DNA of 9,501 nt from Clostridia bacterium (GCA_900754795.1 CAAEEA010000043.1:1-9501); one strand, 5' to 3'; shown: positions 1 through 5,618, counted from the stretch's first letter. A program made the numbers and translations. The notes: generated from the letters alone by a model not told the origin.

Positions 1-731
1 AGTTTTCGCTCCGCGAAAAGCAGATCGCCGCGGGCCGAAAATGCTTTTCCCCGGCTCTGAGGAATCACAAGACGAACTCCCTCAAAGCTCATACCGGACA
101 GATCGCCGAAGGGATAATCCTTCACATAAACCGGCGACAAAGCCGGCGCGGGTTCTTCAACAGCGATTCCGAGATCCCTTTTCAGGATCCCGAACATCTT
201 TCCGTCAGATCCTGTGGACGGATAAGAACATCCGCCGGTGGCGATTACCAGAAAGCGGCAGCAGTACCGGTATTCAGAGCCGTCTTTTTCCGCGGTCAGC
301 AAAAAACCCGGTTCGCCATCCCCTCGCCGCCGTATGGAAACCACGCGGTAACCGCGTTTTATCGCAACACCTTTTCTTGAATTTTCAGTAAGGAGAGCGT
401 CCAGGACGTCCCGGCCGTTCATGGAAGCCGGAAAGACTTTGGCGTCTTCTCTTTCTGTCAAAGGAACGCCCAGTTTTTCCATAAATCGGCAAAAATGGGC
501 GTTGTTATATTTGTACAATATTCCTCTTATCTTTTTCCCGTGATCCCCGTAATGACCGGGAAACTCCCTGATATCGCCGCCGTGAGTCAGGTTGCACCGG
601 CCGCTTCCTGCCATGAGAAGTTTCGTACCGGCCCTCGGCGTAGCTTCAAGGATCACAGCCCGGTCATCAAGGGCGCATCCGCATATGAGGCCGGAAGCGC
701 CGGCCCCTACAATGATCACGTCTTTATTCAT
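1..731 (-). CDS. HI0933/BaiN-family FAD-dependent flavoprotein (partial, C-terminus off the window)
   Basis: Reading leftward from an ATG at 731, 243 codons are open to the window edge. The N-terminus has a Rossmann FAD-binding motif (IIVGAGASG, residues 6-14). The family signature AGSGRCNLTH lies at 41-50 (usually NLTN), ATGGCSYPSTGS at 165-175, and PALSP at 196-200. Together these mark the HI0933/YhiN/BaiN group of NAD(P)/FAD oxidoreductases. Members are usually about 400 residues, so roughly 40% is missing. Bile-acid reduction is known for one member (BaiN), but most have no assigned substrate, so none is claimed here. The ATG overlaps the end of the ABC permease gene by 8 bp (724-731), with a GGAG about 9 nt upstream inside that gene. 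It is therefore the last visible cistron of the GntR/ABC operon and is probably translationally coupled to it. Family assignment is firm; substrate is unknown. Confidence 0.9.
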   Translation of the reverse strand, partial: MNKDVIIVGAGASGLICGCALDDRAVILEATPRAGTKLLMAGSGRCNLTHGGDIREFPGHYGDHGKKIRGILYKYNNAHFCRFMEKLGVPLTEREDAKVFPASMNGRDVLDALLTENSRKGVAIKRGYRVVSIRRRGDGEPGFLLTAEKDGSEYRYCCRFLVIATGGCSYPSTGSDGKMFGILKRDLGIAVEEPAPALSPVYVKDYPFGDLSGMSFEGVRLVIPQSRGKAFSARGDLLFAERK

Positions 732-2622
732 TTTCCCATACTCCTACGGTCTGACCGTAACCGTTATCGGCAAGCACGTCGATGGTTCCCGCGTCTATAC
801 TTGTCACAGACAGCATCAGCACCGGATCAGCCTCTTTGTGGCGGCGTTTTTCTTTTTTACTTTCGCCTTTGGTGCCTTTTTTAAAATATATTTCTATGGT
901 CGCCAGTTCCGAATACGGGGTAACGGCGCGGTTATCCTTCAGGTAGCCGCTTCTGCCCACATCTTCCTGCCAGGCGGTGAGTATCTTTTTTATCATTTCG
1001 GGATTTTCGACTACGGCTATTGAACCGCTGTTTGCAACATACTGCATACTCGCGTCTCCATAGTAATAATCATCGGAATAATACTCAGTCTCAGCCATTC
1101 CCGTTATGGTTATGTAGCTTATGGCGTCCATGTTTACATATGAAGTAATCCTGGTCTTTTCTTTATATTCGTCACTGGTCACTATTGCGTCAATAAGCCC
1201 GGCGGCCGTATCGTCAAGATAAATGTTATATGACCTGCTGAGTCTGCCGCCGTCTTTAAGATTATAGACGATAGTGACATACTCACAGGAAGCGTAGGTC
1301 TGGTTACCGTCCGCGTCATAGATGACCGGCGGCTGACCTGTCAGGCCTTCCTCAAATTCATCCATGTCATAAAGCTTGCTGTCTATTATGTGTTCATGCA
1401 GCTCTATCACCAGTCCTACGGATTCTTCTGAAGAAAGGACAGGCTCTGTGTCGGCATATTCAGCCGGTACACGCCCGTAAGCCATTATCGTGTCGTCATA
1501 TCCTGAGATGAGACTGCGGATTTCCACTGACTCCACCTGATCGGCCCGCGGTACCTTCGACGCGCTCCCGCTGATGTCAAACACAGTCAGCGCTATAAAC
1601 ACAGCGGCGATACACGAATAGATGATCAGGGATTTTATGAGCGCCCTGCTCATTATCTTCACGCTTCTGTTGACTACGATCTTAACTACGAAGAAAGTCG
1701 CCAGCGCTCCGGCTATCATACCGATGACGATAAAAAGCCTGGATTCTCCAAAACTCCACGTGAACATTCCGAAAACGCTCATGCCCACGAACACCAGCAG
1801 ATAAGTGCAGATCTCTTCAAACACTTTCGAGAGCATGGACTCTCCCACGAGTTCAAGCTTTCTGGTCTTGTATATCATCTTGGCTATAACGGATATGATC
1901 AGACCTGTGGCGAAGTATACAATGCACATCCTGCCGTTCATGGCGTCGCTGCCGAAAAGGAGCAGGTAGAGTGGGTTGGATTTTTCCGCCGCCGCGAGAG
2001 CCCAGTCAGGCATCTTATAATATCCTTCGATAAAGTTCTGGCAGTAGCTGTTGACTATTTTTACAGTCACCGGTATTATCATCATCATCACGCCGGCGGT
2101 AAACAGGCTCATCGCCGTTGTACCCGTAAGCGACCCGGCCAGCACAGCAGTACCGTAAAAAAACGTGCTGATGGCCGCCGATGAAACAAGCCACCATCCC
2201 GCGTCAGAAGCGCTGAACATTTCCGTCTCCGATGACATGATAAAGTAGATGACAGCCATAAGAGCCACCGGAAGCTGACACATTATCCAGCCGCTCGTGT
2301 AATAGGAGTTGAATATCCTGTCTCTTGAAAACGGCATGGAATGCAGCATCACGGCTTTTGACTCGTTATGGAGAAAACCCATCATAAGTATCGCGACCAG
2401 TATGGGCACAACACACAAAAGCGCTATATATATGAAGTTAGTATTGCTGAGAGAATTCTTTATGTAATAGTCCACCGACGCCATGTTTGAAAGATGCGAC
2501 AGCAGCGGGAATATCCCCGTAAAGAAATACACCACAAAGGAAAGTACCGGTATATACCAGTATACTTTAAAACATTCTCTCATGAGAGGCAGGGACAGGG
2601 CTAAATATTTTTTACCCGGCAT
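724..2622 (-). CDS. ABC transporter permease with large soluble C-terminal domain
   Basis: A 632-residue integral membrane protein and partner of the ATPase encoded just upstream. The first ~350 residues carry about nine hydrophobic segments (near 20-42, 62-84, 110-130, 142-165, 169-190, 231-250, 271-290, 296-318 and 328-350). A stretch around residues 85-108 (HNESKAVMLHSMPFSRDR) resembles the conserved loop of Clostridia ABC-2-like permeases found beside GntR/YtrB genes. Residues 351-632 are hydrophilic, acidic and Tyr-rich. By segment count they should lie outside the membrane if the N-terminus is inside, perhaps as a ligand-sensing or substrate-handling domain (inference). A DUF6449-type domain is possible but was not checked. 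I chose the ATG at 2622 over an in-frame GTG at 2631, because that GTG lies within the GGGAGGTG ribosome binding site. The gene overlaps the ATPase gene by 11 bp. Substrate is unknown. Confidence 0.88.
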   Translation of the reverse strand: MPGKKYLALSLPLMRECFKVYWYIPVLSFVVYFFTGIFPLLSHLSNMASVDYYIKNSLSNTNFIYIALLCVVPILVAILMMGFLHNESKAVMLHSMPFSRDRIFNSYYTSGWIMCQLPVALMAVIYFIMSSETEMFSASDAGWWLVSSAAISTFFYGTAVLAGSLTGTTAMSLFTAGVMMMIIPVTVKIVNSYCQNFIEGYYKMPDWALAAAEKSNPLYLLLFGSDAMNGRMCIVYFATGLIISVIAKMIYKTRKLELVGESMLSKVFEEICTYLLVFVGMSVFGMFTWSFGESRLFIVIGMIAGALATFFVVKIVVNRSVKIMSRALIKSLIIYSCIAAVFIALTVFDISGSASKVPRADQVESVEIRSLISGYDDTIMAYGRVPAEYADTEPVLSSEESVGLVIELHEHIIDSKLYDMDEFEEGLTGQPPVIYDADGNQTYASCEYVTIVYNLKDGGRLSRSYNIYLDDTAAGLIDAIVTSDEYKEKTRITSYVNMDAISYITITGMAETEYYSDDYYYGDASMQYVANSGSIAVVENPEMIKKILTAWQEDVGRSGYLKDNRAVTPYSELATIEIYFKKGTKGESKKEKRRHKEADPVLMLSVTSIDAGTIDVLADNGYGQTVGVWENE

Positions 2623-3316
2623 TGTCTTCACCTCCCAGCTTTTCGTTAAAGAGTTCTTCTACAGTTTCAGGGTACATATCGAGAAGATTTCCCTCAAAGA
2701 TCATCTTTCCTCCGGCGATAAGTCCTATCGTGTCGCACACGTCGCTCATTTCCCGGGCGTTGTGTGAGGAGATCAGAACAGTCATTTCCCGTTCGGCCAC
2801 GTCTCCCATGATATACCGCCACAGTTTCTTTCTCGCTATCGGATCTATGCCGTCTACCGGCTCGTCTAATATAAGGTAATCGGGTCTTGCGGCCATGGCA
2901 AAACAGAAAGCCGCCTGTTTTTTCATCCCCTTTGAAAACTTGTTCATGCTCCTTGAAACATTCATCCCGAAATCTTCCGCCAGCGTGCTGAAGATCCCGT
3001 CGTCCCAATTGCAGTAGAGCTTCCGGCAGAAAGCTCTCATGTCTTTCATGCTGTAGCCGCGGAAAAAGTATATATCGTCAGGTATAACGACCAGCCTCTC
3101 TTTGAGCTTTTCATTGCCGTCTACCGGCTGACCGTCTACAGTGACTCTGCCGCTGTCGGGTCTGACAAACCCTGACAGATGTCTTATCACCGTGGTCTTT
3201 CCGGCGCCGTTAAGACCCATGAGTCCATAGACAGAACCCTTTGGCACTAACAGGTTAAAGTGGTTCAGTACTTTTTCACCGTCATATGTTTTGCAAAGAT
3301 CTTCTATCCTGATCAC
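2612..3316 (-). CDS. ABC transporter ATP-binding protein (YtrB-like)
   Basis: A 234-residue nucleotide-binding subunit that powers the adjacent permease at the cytoplasmic face. Visible motifs are Walker A GLNGAGKTT (34-42), signature FSKGM (127-131), Walker B LILDEP (148-153), D-loop GIDP (156-159) and the switch His in SSHN (H185). The Q-loop position reads VVIPDD (76-81), with Asp where most ABC ATPases have Gln. Acidic residues here occur in this small YtrB-like group as I recall it, so the protein is probably active. The start is GTG at 3316. Its GTGA overlaps the TGA stop of the GntR gene (4 bp), and an AGGAGG lies about 7 nt upstream, which indicates translational coupling. Order and overlaps (regulator, ATPase, permease) match ytrA-ytrB-ytrC type operons. 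Cargo cannot be inferred from the sequence. Confidence 0.95.
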   Translation of the reverse strand: MIRIEDLCKTYDGEKVLNHFNLLVPKGSVYGLMGLNGAGKTTVIRHLSGFVRPDSGRVTVDGQPVDGNEKLKERLVVIPDDIYFFRGYSMKDMRAFCRKLYCNWDDGIFSTLAEDFGMNVSRSMNKFSKGMKKQAAFCFAMAARPDYLILDEPVDGIDPIARKKLWRYIMGDVAEREMTVLISSHNAREMSDVCDTIGLIAGGKMIFEGNLLDMYPETVEELFNEKLGGEDNAG

Positions 3317-3696
3317 AGGTCTTCCTCCTTTTCTTTCATGATCTCATATACCACAGCCCGGGCCTCGTCTCGGCTGAGCCCCAGCAAAAGCAGCTGTGAA
3401 AACGCTTCCGCGATATTTTCTCTGGCTTTTTTCAGTTCATCTTCGTCAGGCCGTATGGTGTTTTTGTCCGCGACAAAAGTACCTATCCCCGACGCGGTAT
3501 AGATATACCCCTGACGTTCAAGTTCCCTGTATGCCTTTTGTATGGTATTCGGGTTGACTCCCAGTGTTTTGGAAAGCTCCCGGACCGAAGGCATTTTTTC
3601 ACCCTGCTTCATTGTCCCCCGCATGATGAATTCTTTGAACTTGTCGATAATCTGTTCATATATTGATTTGTTTCCGCGCAAATCAAGCTGGAACAT
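3313..3696 (-). CDS. GntR-family transcriptional regulator, YtrA subfamily
   Basis: A 127-residue repressor-type protein. It has an N-terminal winged helix-turn-helix (IYEQIIDKFKEFI at 12-24, MPSVRELSKTLGVNPNTIQK at 35-54, then YRELERQGYIYTASGIGTFV) and only a short helical tail of about 50 residues. That short C-terminus, instead of a FadR- or UTRA-type effector domain, defines the YtrA subfamily, whose members usually control an adjacent ABC transporter operon, as here. I chose the ATG at 3696 because it has AGGGAGG 7 nt upstream. A longer GTG reading from 3732 would begin inside the promoter. It is the first gene of the leftward operon, and its promoter contains a perfect dyad that it probably binds (see 3721-3745). 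The inducing signal is unknown; for B. subtilis YtrA it is lipid II-targeting antibiotics, which is only an analogy. Confidence 0.95.
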   Translation of the reverse strand: MFQLDLRGNKSIYEQIIDKFKEFIMRGTMKQGEKMPSVRELSKTLGVNPNTIQKAYRELERQGYIYTASGIGTFVADKNTIRPDEDELKKARENIAEAFSQLLLLGLSRDEARAVVYEIMKEKEEDL

Positions 3697-3720
3697 CGCG
3701 TTTCCTCCCTTTTCGGTCTT

Positions 3721-3745
3721 AGTGTACCACACAAACTAATACACT
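3721..3745. promoter_or_regulatory. YtrA-type operator dyad AGTGTA-N13-TACACT
   Basis: AGTGTA (3721-3726) and TACACT (3740-3745) form a perfect inverted repeat with a 13-bp spacer. It covers the whole -10 and touches the last base of the -35 of the leftward promoter. From memory, this is the same half-site and spacing described for the B. subtilis YtrA operator. Binding by the adjacent GntR protein would block RNA polymerase and give autorepression (inference). The dyad lies upstream of the sppA -35, so direct repression of sppA is less likely. Confidence 0.75.
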
Positions 3746-3750
3746 GTCAA
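3721..3750 (-). promoter_or_regulatory. Promoter of the GntR/ABC operon
   Basis: On the minus strand a consensus -35 TTGACA (3750-3745) is followed after 18 bp by -10 TACACT (3726-3721), preceded by TG one base upstream (an extended -10). The predicted transcript would start near 3714, leaving a leader of roughly 18 nt that contains the AGGGAGG site of the GntR gene. Confidence 0.8.
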
Positions 3751-3767
3751 TAATATTGCCTCTGCCA

Positions 3768-3796
3768 TTGCCTTGACCGGCGTATCGTGTTAAAAT
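3768..3796 (+). promoter_or_regulatory. sppA promoter
   Basis: TTGCCT (3768-3773), a 17-bp spacer and TAAAAT (3791-3796), with TGT just before the -10 giving an extended -10. Transcription would begin near 3803, about 30 nt upstream of the TTG start. The alternative -35 TTGACC at 3773 leaves only a 12-bp spacer and was not chosen. Confidence 0.6.
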
Positions 3797-3832
3797 CAAA
3801 CTACATACTTTTTTGAAAGGCAGGAAACTCTC

Positions 3833-4939
3833 TTGGATAAATATGACAGTGAAAACAGACGTGTACAGTACTACTCTAACGGAAACTTTTCGGACAGCCC
3901 TGCCGGCCCGGGTCAGTCATCCTCATATGCCTCTGCCGGCGGCGCAAGCCGCGGCAGATATGACGACGAACCGCCCCGCCGGAAGATTCCCGGGTGGGGC
4001 AAGGCTCTTATCATTGTCGCTCTTATCATCCTCTTAATCGTCCTGATTGCCGCCGGCTGCAGCAGGCTTGTAGACAAAGTGACCGGAGGCAGCTCCGAGG
4101 TCACTGCTGATTTCGGACATGAGTATATCGGTGTGCTTTACGTTCAGGATACTATTGATGAATACGGCACCGGCATGTATGATCACCAGTACCTTCTCAG
4201 CGCCATTGACGCCATGATGTATGATGATGATAACAAGGGCATAATCCTCTATGTAGATACTCCCGGCGGCAGCGTATACGCGTCCGACGAGCTCTATCTC
4301 AAGATTCGCGAGTATCAGGAAAACACGGGAAGGCCCGTATATTCTTCCATGCAGTCTCAGGCCACATCAGGCGGTTATTATATCTCCGCCTCATGCGACA
4401 AGATATTTGCAAATCGCAACTGCTGGACAGGCTCCATCGGTGTGACCATGGGTACTTTTATAGATGTGAGCGAACTTCTGTCTGATCTCGGTATCAGAAC
4501 AGAGACCATCACATCCGGTGACAACAAGGCCATGGGCAGTACCACAGAACCTATGACTGATGAACAGCGTGAAATATATCAGTCTTTGGTAGATGAAGCT
4601 TATGAGCAGTTTGTCGGCATCGTCGCTGACGGCCGCGGCATGTCTGTCGATGAAGTTAAGGATCTGGCAGACGGCCGCATATATTCTGCCAGCCAGGCTC
4701 TGGACAACGGCCTCATAGATGAGGTGGGAACTTTCGAGGACGCGGCATATGATATCGCATACGCCTGCGGCATGGATCAGGTACAGCTGGAATATTTCCA
4801 GCCGGAGCAGTCCGCCACCCTCGCTTCTCTTCTGGGCATTCTTACAGAAAACAGCGGCACCGACGCTCAGACAATTGAAGATCTTGTGGCCCTCAACGGA
4901 ACTTTCAGACTGAGCTATATCAGCGAAGTCAGAAATTGA
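3833..4939 (+). CDS. sppA: Signal peptide peptidase SppA (S49 family)
   Basis: A 368-residue membrane-anchored serine protease of the short Gram-positive SppA type, which degrades signal peptides remaining in the membrane after secretion. Residues 1-53 are a polar tail rich in Ser, Tyr, Gly and Arg. One transmembrane helix follows (about 57-75) and then the protease domain. Residues match the Ser-Lys dyad: Ser179 in ATSGGYYIS and Lys232 in GDNKAMGS, 53 residues apart, close to the spacing in B. subtilis SppA (Ser147/Lys199 from memory). YVDTPGGSV (140-148) is a family motif. The start is TTG at 3833, with AGGCAGG about 8 nt upstream. No in-frame ATG exists before the catalytic domain, so TTG is well supported. 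The gene is transcribed alone, divergent from the GntR operon. It is followed by GC-rich repeats without a simple terminator. LIAAGC at 71-76 only loosely resembles a lipobox. Confidence 0.93.
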   Translation: MDKYDSENRRVQYYSNGNFSDSPAGPGQSSSYASAGGASRGRYDDEPPRRKIPGWGKALIIVALIILLIVLIAAGCSRLVDKVTGGSSEVTADFGHEYIGVLYVQDTIDEYGTGMYDHQYLLSAIDAMMYDDDNKGIILYVDTPGGSVYASDELYLKIREYQENTGRPVYSSMQSQATSGGYYISASCDKIFANRNCWTGSIGVTMGTFIDVSELLSDLGIRTETITSGDNKAMGSTTEPMTDEQREIYQSLVDEAYEQFVGIVADGRGMSVDEVKDLADGRIYSASQALDNGLIDEVGTFEDAAYDIAYACGMDQVQLEYFQPEQSATLASLLGILTENSGTDAQTIEDLVALNGTFRLSYISEVRN

Positions 4940-4958
4940 CCCCGGACCGCCCGGAGCC

Positions 4959-5025
4959 GGGGCGTTTGACTGGGGCGAGCCGGGACGGTCTCGGGGCGTT
5001 TGACTGGGGGCGAGCCGGGGCGGTC
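4959..5025. repeat. GC-rich direct tandem repeat, two copies, period 34 bp
   Basis: Copy 1 (4959-4990) and copy 2 (4993-5025) share the frame GGGGCGTTTGACTGGGG, then CGAGCCGGG, then CGGTC. They differ by one inserted G and one A/G change. Each copy carries three runs of three or more Gs on the plus strand. The pair starts about 20 bp after the sppA stop and is transcribed with it if transcription reads through. Confidence 0.85.
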
Positions 5026-5134
5026 CGGCCGGATTCCACCTTTTTTGTGGGTAAGGCTTTTTTAGGTGGAATTCTTCCACCTTTTAGTAAAAAAACAAAT
5101 ATAAAGGTGGAGCCCTGTTCGAAGATTTAATGTG

Positions 5135-5140
5135 TATAAT
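5135..5140 (+). promoter_or_regulatory. Possible -10 box (TATAAT) ahead of the 24-bp palindrome
   Basis: A perfect TATAAT lies six bases before the palindrome, so a transcript would start at its left edge. No convincing -35 sits 16-18 bp upstream, and the array hairpins downstream would tend to end the transcript. A promoter is possible but weakly supported. Confidence 0.3.
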
Positions 5141-5145
5141 GGGGT

Positions 5146-5169
5146 AAATGACAACTATAGTTGTCATTT
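5146..5169. repeat. Perfect 24-bp palindrome (half-site AAATGACAACTA)
   Basis: AAATGACAACTA is followed directly by its exact reverse complement, with no spacer, centred between 5157 and 5158. It lies in the interruption of the hairpin array and is itself enclosed by AAAGGTGGAGC (5103-5113) and GCTCCACCTTT (5191-5201). A long perfect dyad just after a TATAAT suggests a repressor operator. It could equally be the tip of a large RNA or DNA hairpin. Confidence 0.8.
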
Positions 5170-5257
5170 CGCGTATAGCCCGCAAAATTCGCTCCACCTT
5201 TTTAAATGAATTGGAAAAATAAGGTGGAGCGATTCCACCTTTTAAGGCGTATCCGAG

Positions 5258-5286
5258 AAAAAAGGTGGAACAGCTCCACCTTTTTT
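5258..5286. terminator. Bidirectional intrinsic terminator-like hairpin
   Basis: AAAAAAGGTGGA (5258-5269), loop ACAGC, TCCACCTTTTTT (5275-5286): a perfect 12-bp stem that supplies a T-tract on both strands. It is the strongest of the inter-unit hairpins of the array. It could end sppA transcripts on the plus strand, but may be only a by-product of the array geometry. Confidence 0.5.
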
Positions 5287-5310
5287 CTTATTTTTCAGCA
5301 AAAGGGTGGA

Positions 5311-5361
5311 GCCGTCGGGGCCGCCGTCGGGGGCCGCCGGTGGGCGCCGGGGGCGGGCGCC
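5311..5361. repeat. GC-rich degenerate tandem repeat, period 12-13 bp
   Basis: Four consecutive segments (5311-5322, 5323-5335, 5336-5348, 5349-5361) are built on GCCGTCGGGGCC. The first two are nearly identical and the last two increasingly diverged. Runs of G (three to five) recur on the plus strand. The block abuts the right end of the hairpin array and mirrors the GC-rich repeat on its left side. Confidence 0.65.
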
Positions 5362-5385
5362 AACGGCCGGGTTCTCACAATTTCA

Positions 5386-5414
5386 TTGATTTTCACCTGA
5401 TTTTGTGGTAAAAT
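5386..5414 (+). promoter_or_regulatory. Promoter of scfA-scfB
   Basis: TTGATT (5386-5391), a 17-bp spacer and TAAAAT (5409-5414) with TG one base before the -10 (extended -10). Transcription would start near 5421, leaving about 23 nt of leader with GGAG (5432-5435) 8 nt before the scfA ATG. It sits immediately right of the GC-rich repeats, so the hairpin array lies upstream of the transcript. Confidence 0.7.
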
Positions 5415-5443
5415 ATTTTCATCACTTGATTGGAGAATACAAA

Positions 5444-5590
5444 ATGGAAAGAATCAAAACATTAAAAACAGCCTCTCTGTGTGAGAGCGCCGGAAAAGGC
5501 GGCTGCGGCGAATGCCAGACTTCATGCCAGTCCGCCTGCAAGACCAGCTGCGGTGTTGCGAACCAGAAATGCGAAAACGAAAATAAATAA
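5444..5590 (+). CDS. scfA: SCIFF ranthipeptide precursor (six cysteines in forty-five residues)
   Basis: A 48-residue ribosomal peptide precursor modified by the maturase encoded next door. It begins MERIKTLKTASL, the usual leader type, and has a Cys-rich core with C21, C24, C28, C32, C36 and C43, including the family hallmark CQSACKTSC (28-36). An additional Cys lies at 13. In Clostridium thermocellum CteA the maturase forms a thioether between Cys32 and Thr37 (from memory); here residue 37 is Gly (codon GGT). I chose the ATG at 5444, with GGAG 8 nt upstream, over a longer reading from 5405 that would start within the promoter. The peptide is generally conserved across Clostridia. Its biological role is unsettled, so no antibiotic activity is claimed. 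Also called cteA. Confidence 0.95.
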   Translation: MERIKTLKTASLCESAGKGGCGECQTSCQSACKTSCGVANQKCENENK

Positions 5591-5618
5591 AAGTTTTCGC
5601 GCAGCACTAAAATGCAGA

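Larger units (their letters stand above)
5033..5312. repeat. Phased array of five 36-bp palindromic-ended units (TCCACCTTTT...AAAGGTGGA)
   Basis: Five units begin with TCCACCTTTT or close and end with GGTGGA: 5035-5070, 5076-5111, 5193-5228, 5234-5269 and 5275-5310. Every unit is exactly 36 bp and neighbours are separated by 5 bp (ATTCT, GCGAT, ACAGC), giving a 41-bp period. The exception is an 81-bp interruption between units 2 and 3. Interiors differ completely in sequence while length is fixed. The unit arms can pair (9-12 bp), and bases just outside them covary (T:A in units 1 and 4, C:G in units 3 and 5). Adjacent units can alternatively pair across the 5-bp gaps. Function is unknown: possible terminators, a protein-binding array, or a small dispersed repeat family. 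Confidence 0.9.
4940..5443. other. 504-bp gene-free interval with structured repeats
   Basis: Between sppA and scfA I find no credible gene. Reading left to right, it holds a CCCCGG/CCGGGG hairpin right after the sppA stop (4940-4962, no T-tract), a GC-rich two-copy tandem repeat, and the AT-rich phased hairpin array. The array is interrupted by a TATAAT box and a 24-bp palindrome. A second GC-rich repeat block follows, then the scfA promoter. The sharp base-composition changes (GC-rich, AT-rich, GC-rich) contrast with the even composition of flanking genes. Short open frames here (for example 5206-5400 and 4936-5130, plus strand) read through the repeats and are artefacts. Confidence 0.8.

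Noticed and set aside
495..1023. Two overlapping plus-strand open frames near the left end
   Set aside because: They are antisense to the flavoprotein and the permease, both of which show family motifs or membrane segments.
2623..2631. GTG start for the permease at 2631
   Set aside because: The GTG is part of the GGGAGGTG ribosome binding site serving the ATG at 2622.
4043..4060. Lipoprotein box in SppA (LIAAGC)
   Set aside because: The -3 residue is Ala rather than Leu, and a 55-residue polar tail precedes the helix, which suits a transmembrane anchor rather than a lipoprotein signal.
4391..5080. 229-codon minus-strand open frame
   Set aside because: It is antisense to sppA over most of its length and extends into the GC-rich repeats. 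sppA has clear catalytic motifs, so this is a shadow.
5033..5312. CRISPR array
   Set aside because: There is regular spacing, but no constant repeat of 23-37 bp. Only short palindromic ends are shared, the gaps between units are 5 bp, and no cas gene is in the window.
5206..5400. Small plus-strand open frame through the hairpin array
   Set aside because: It reads repeats and GC-rich blocks, has no ribosome binding site, and yields a low-complexity Gly/Arg/Ala tail.
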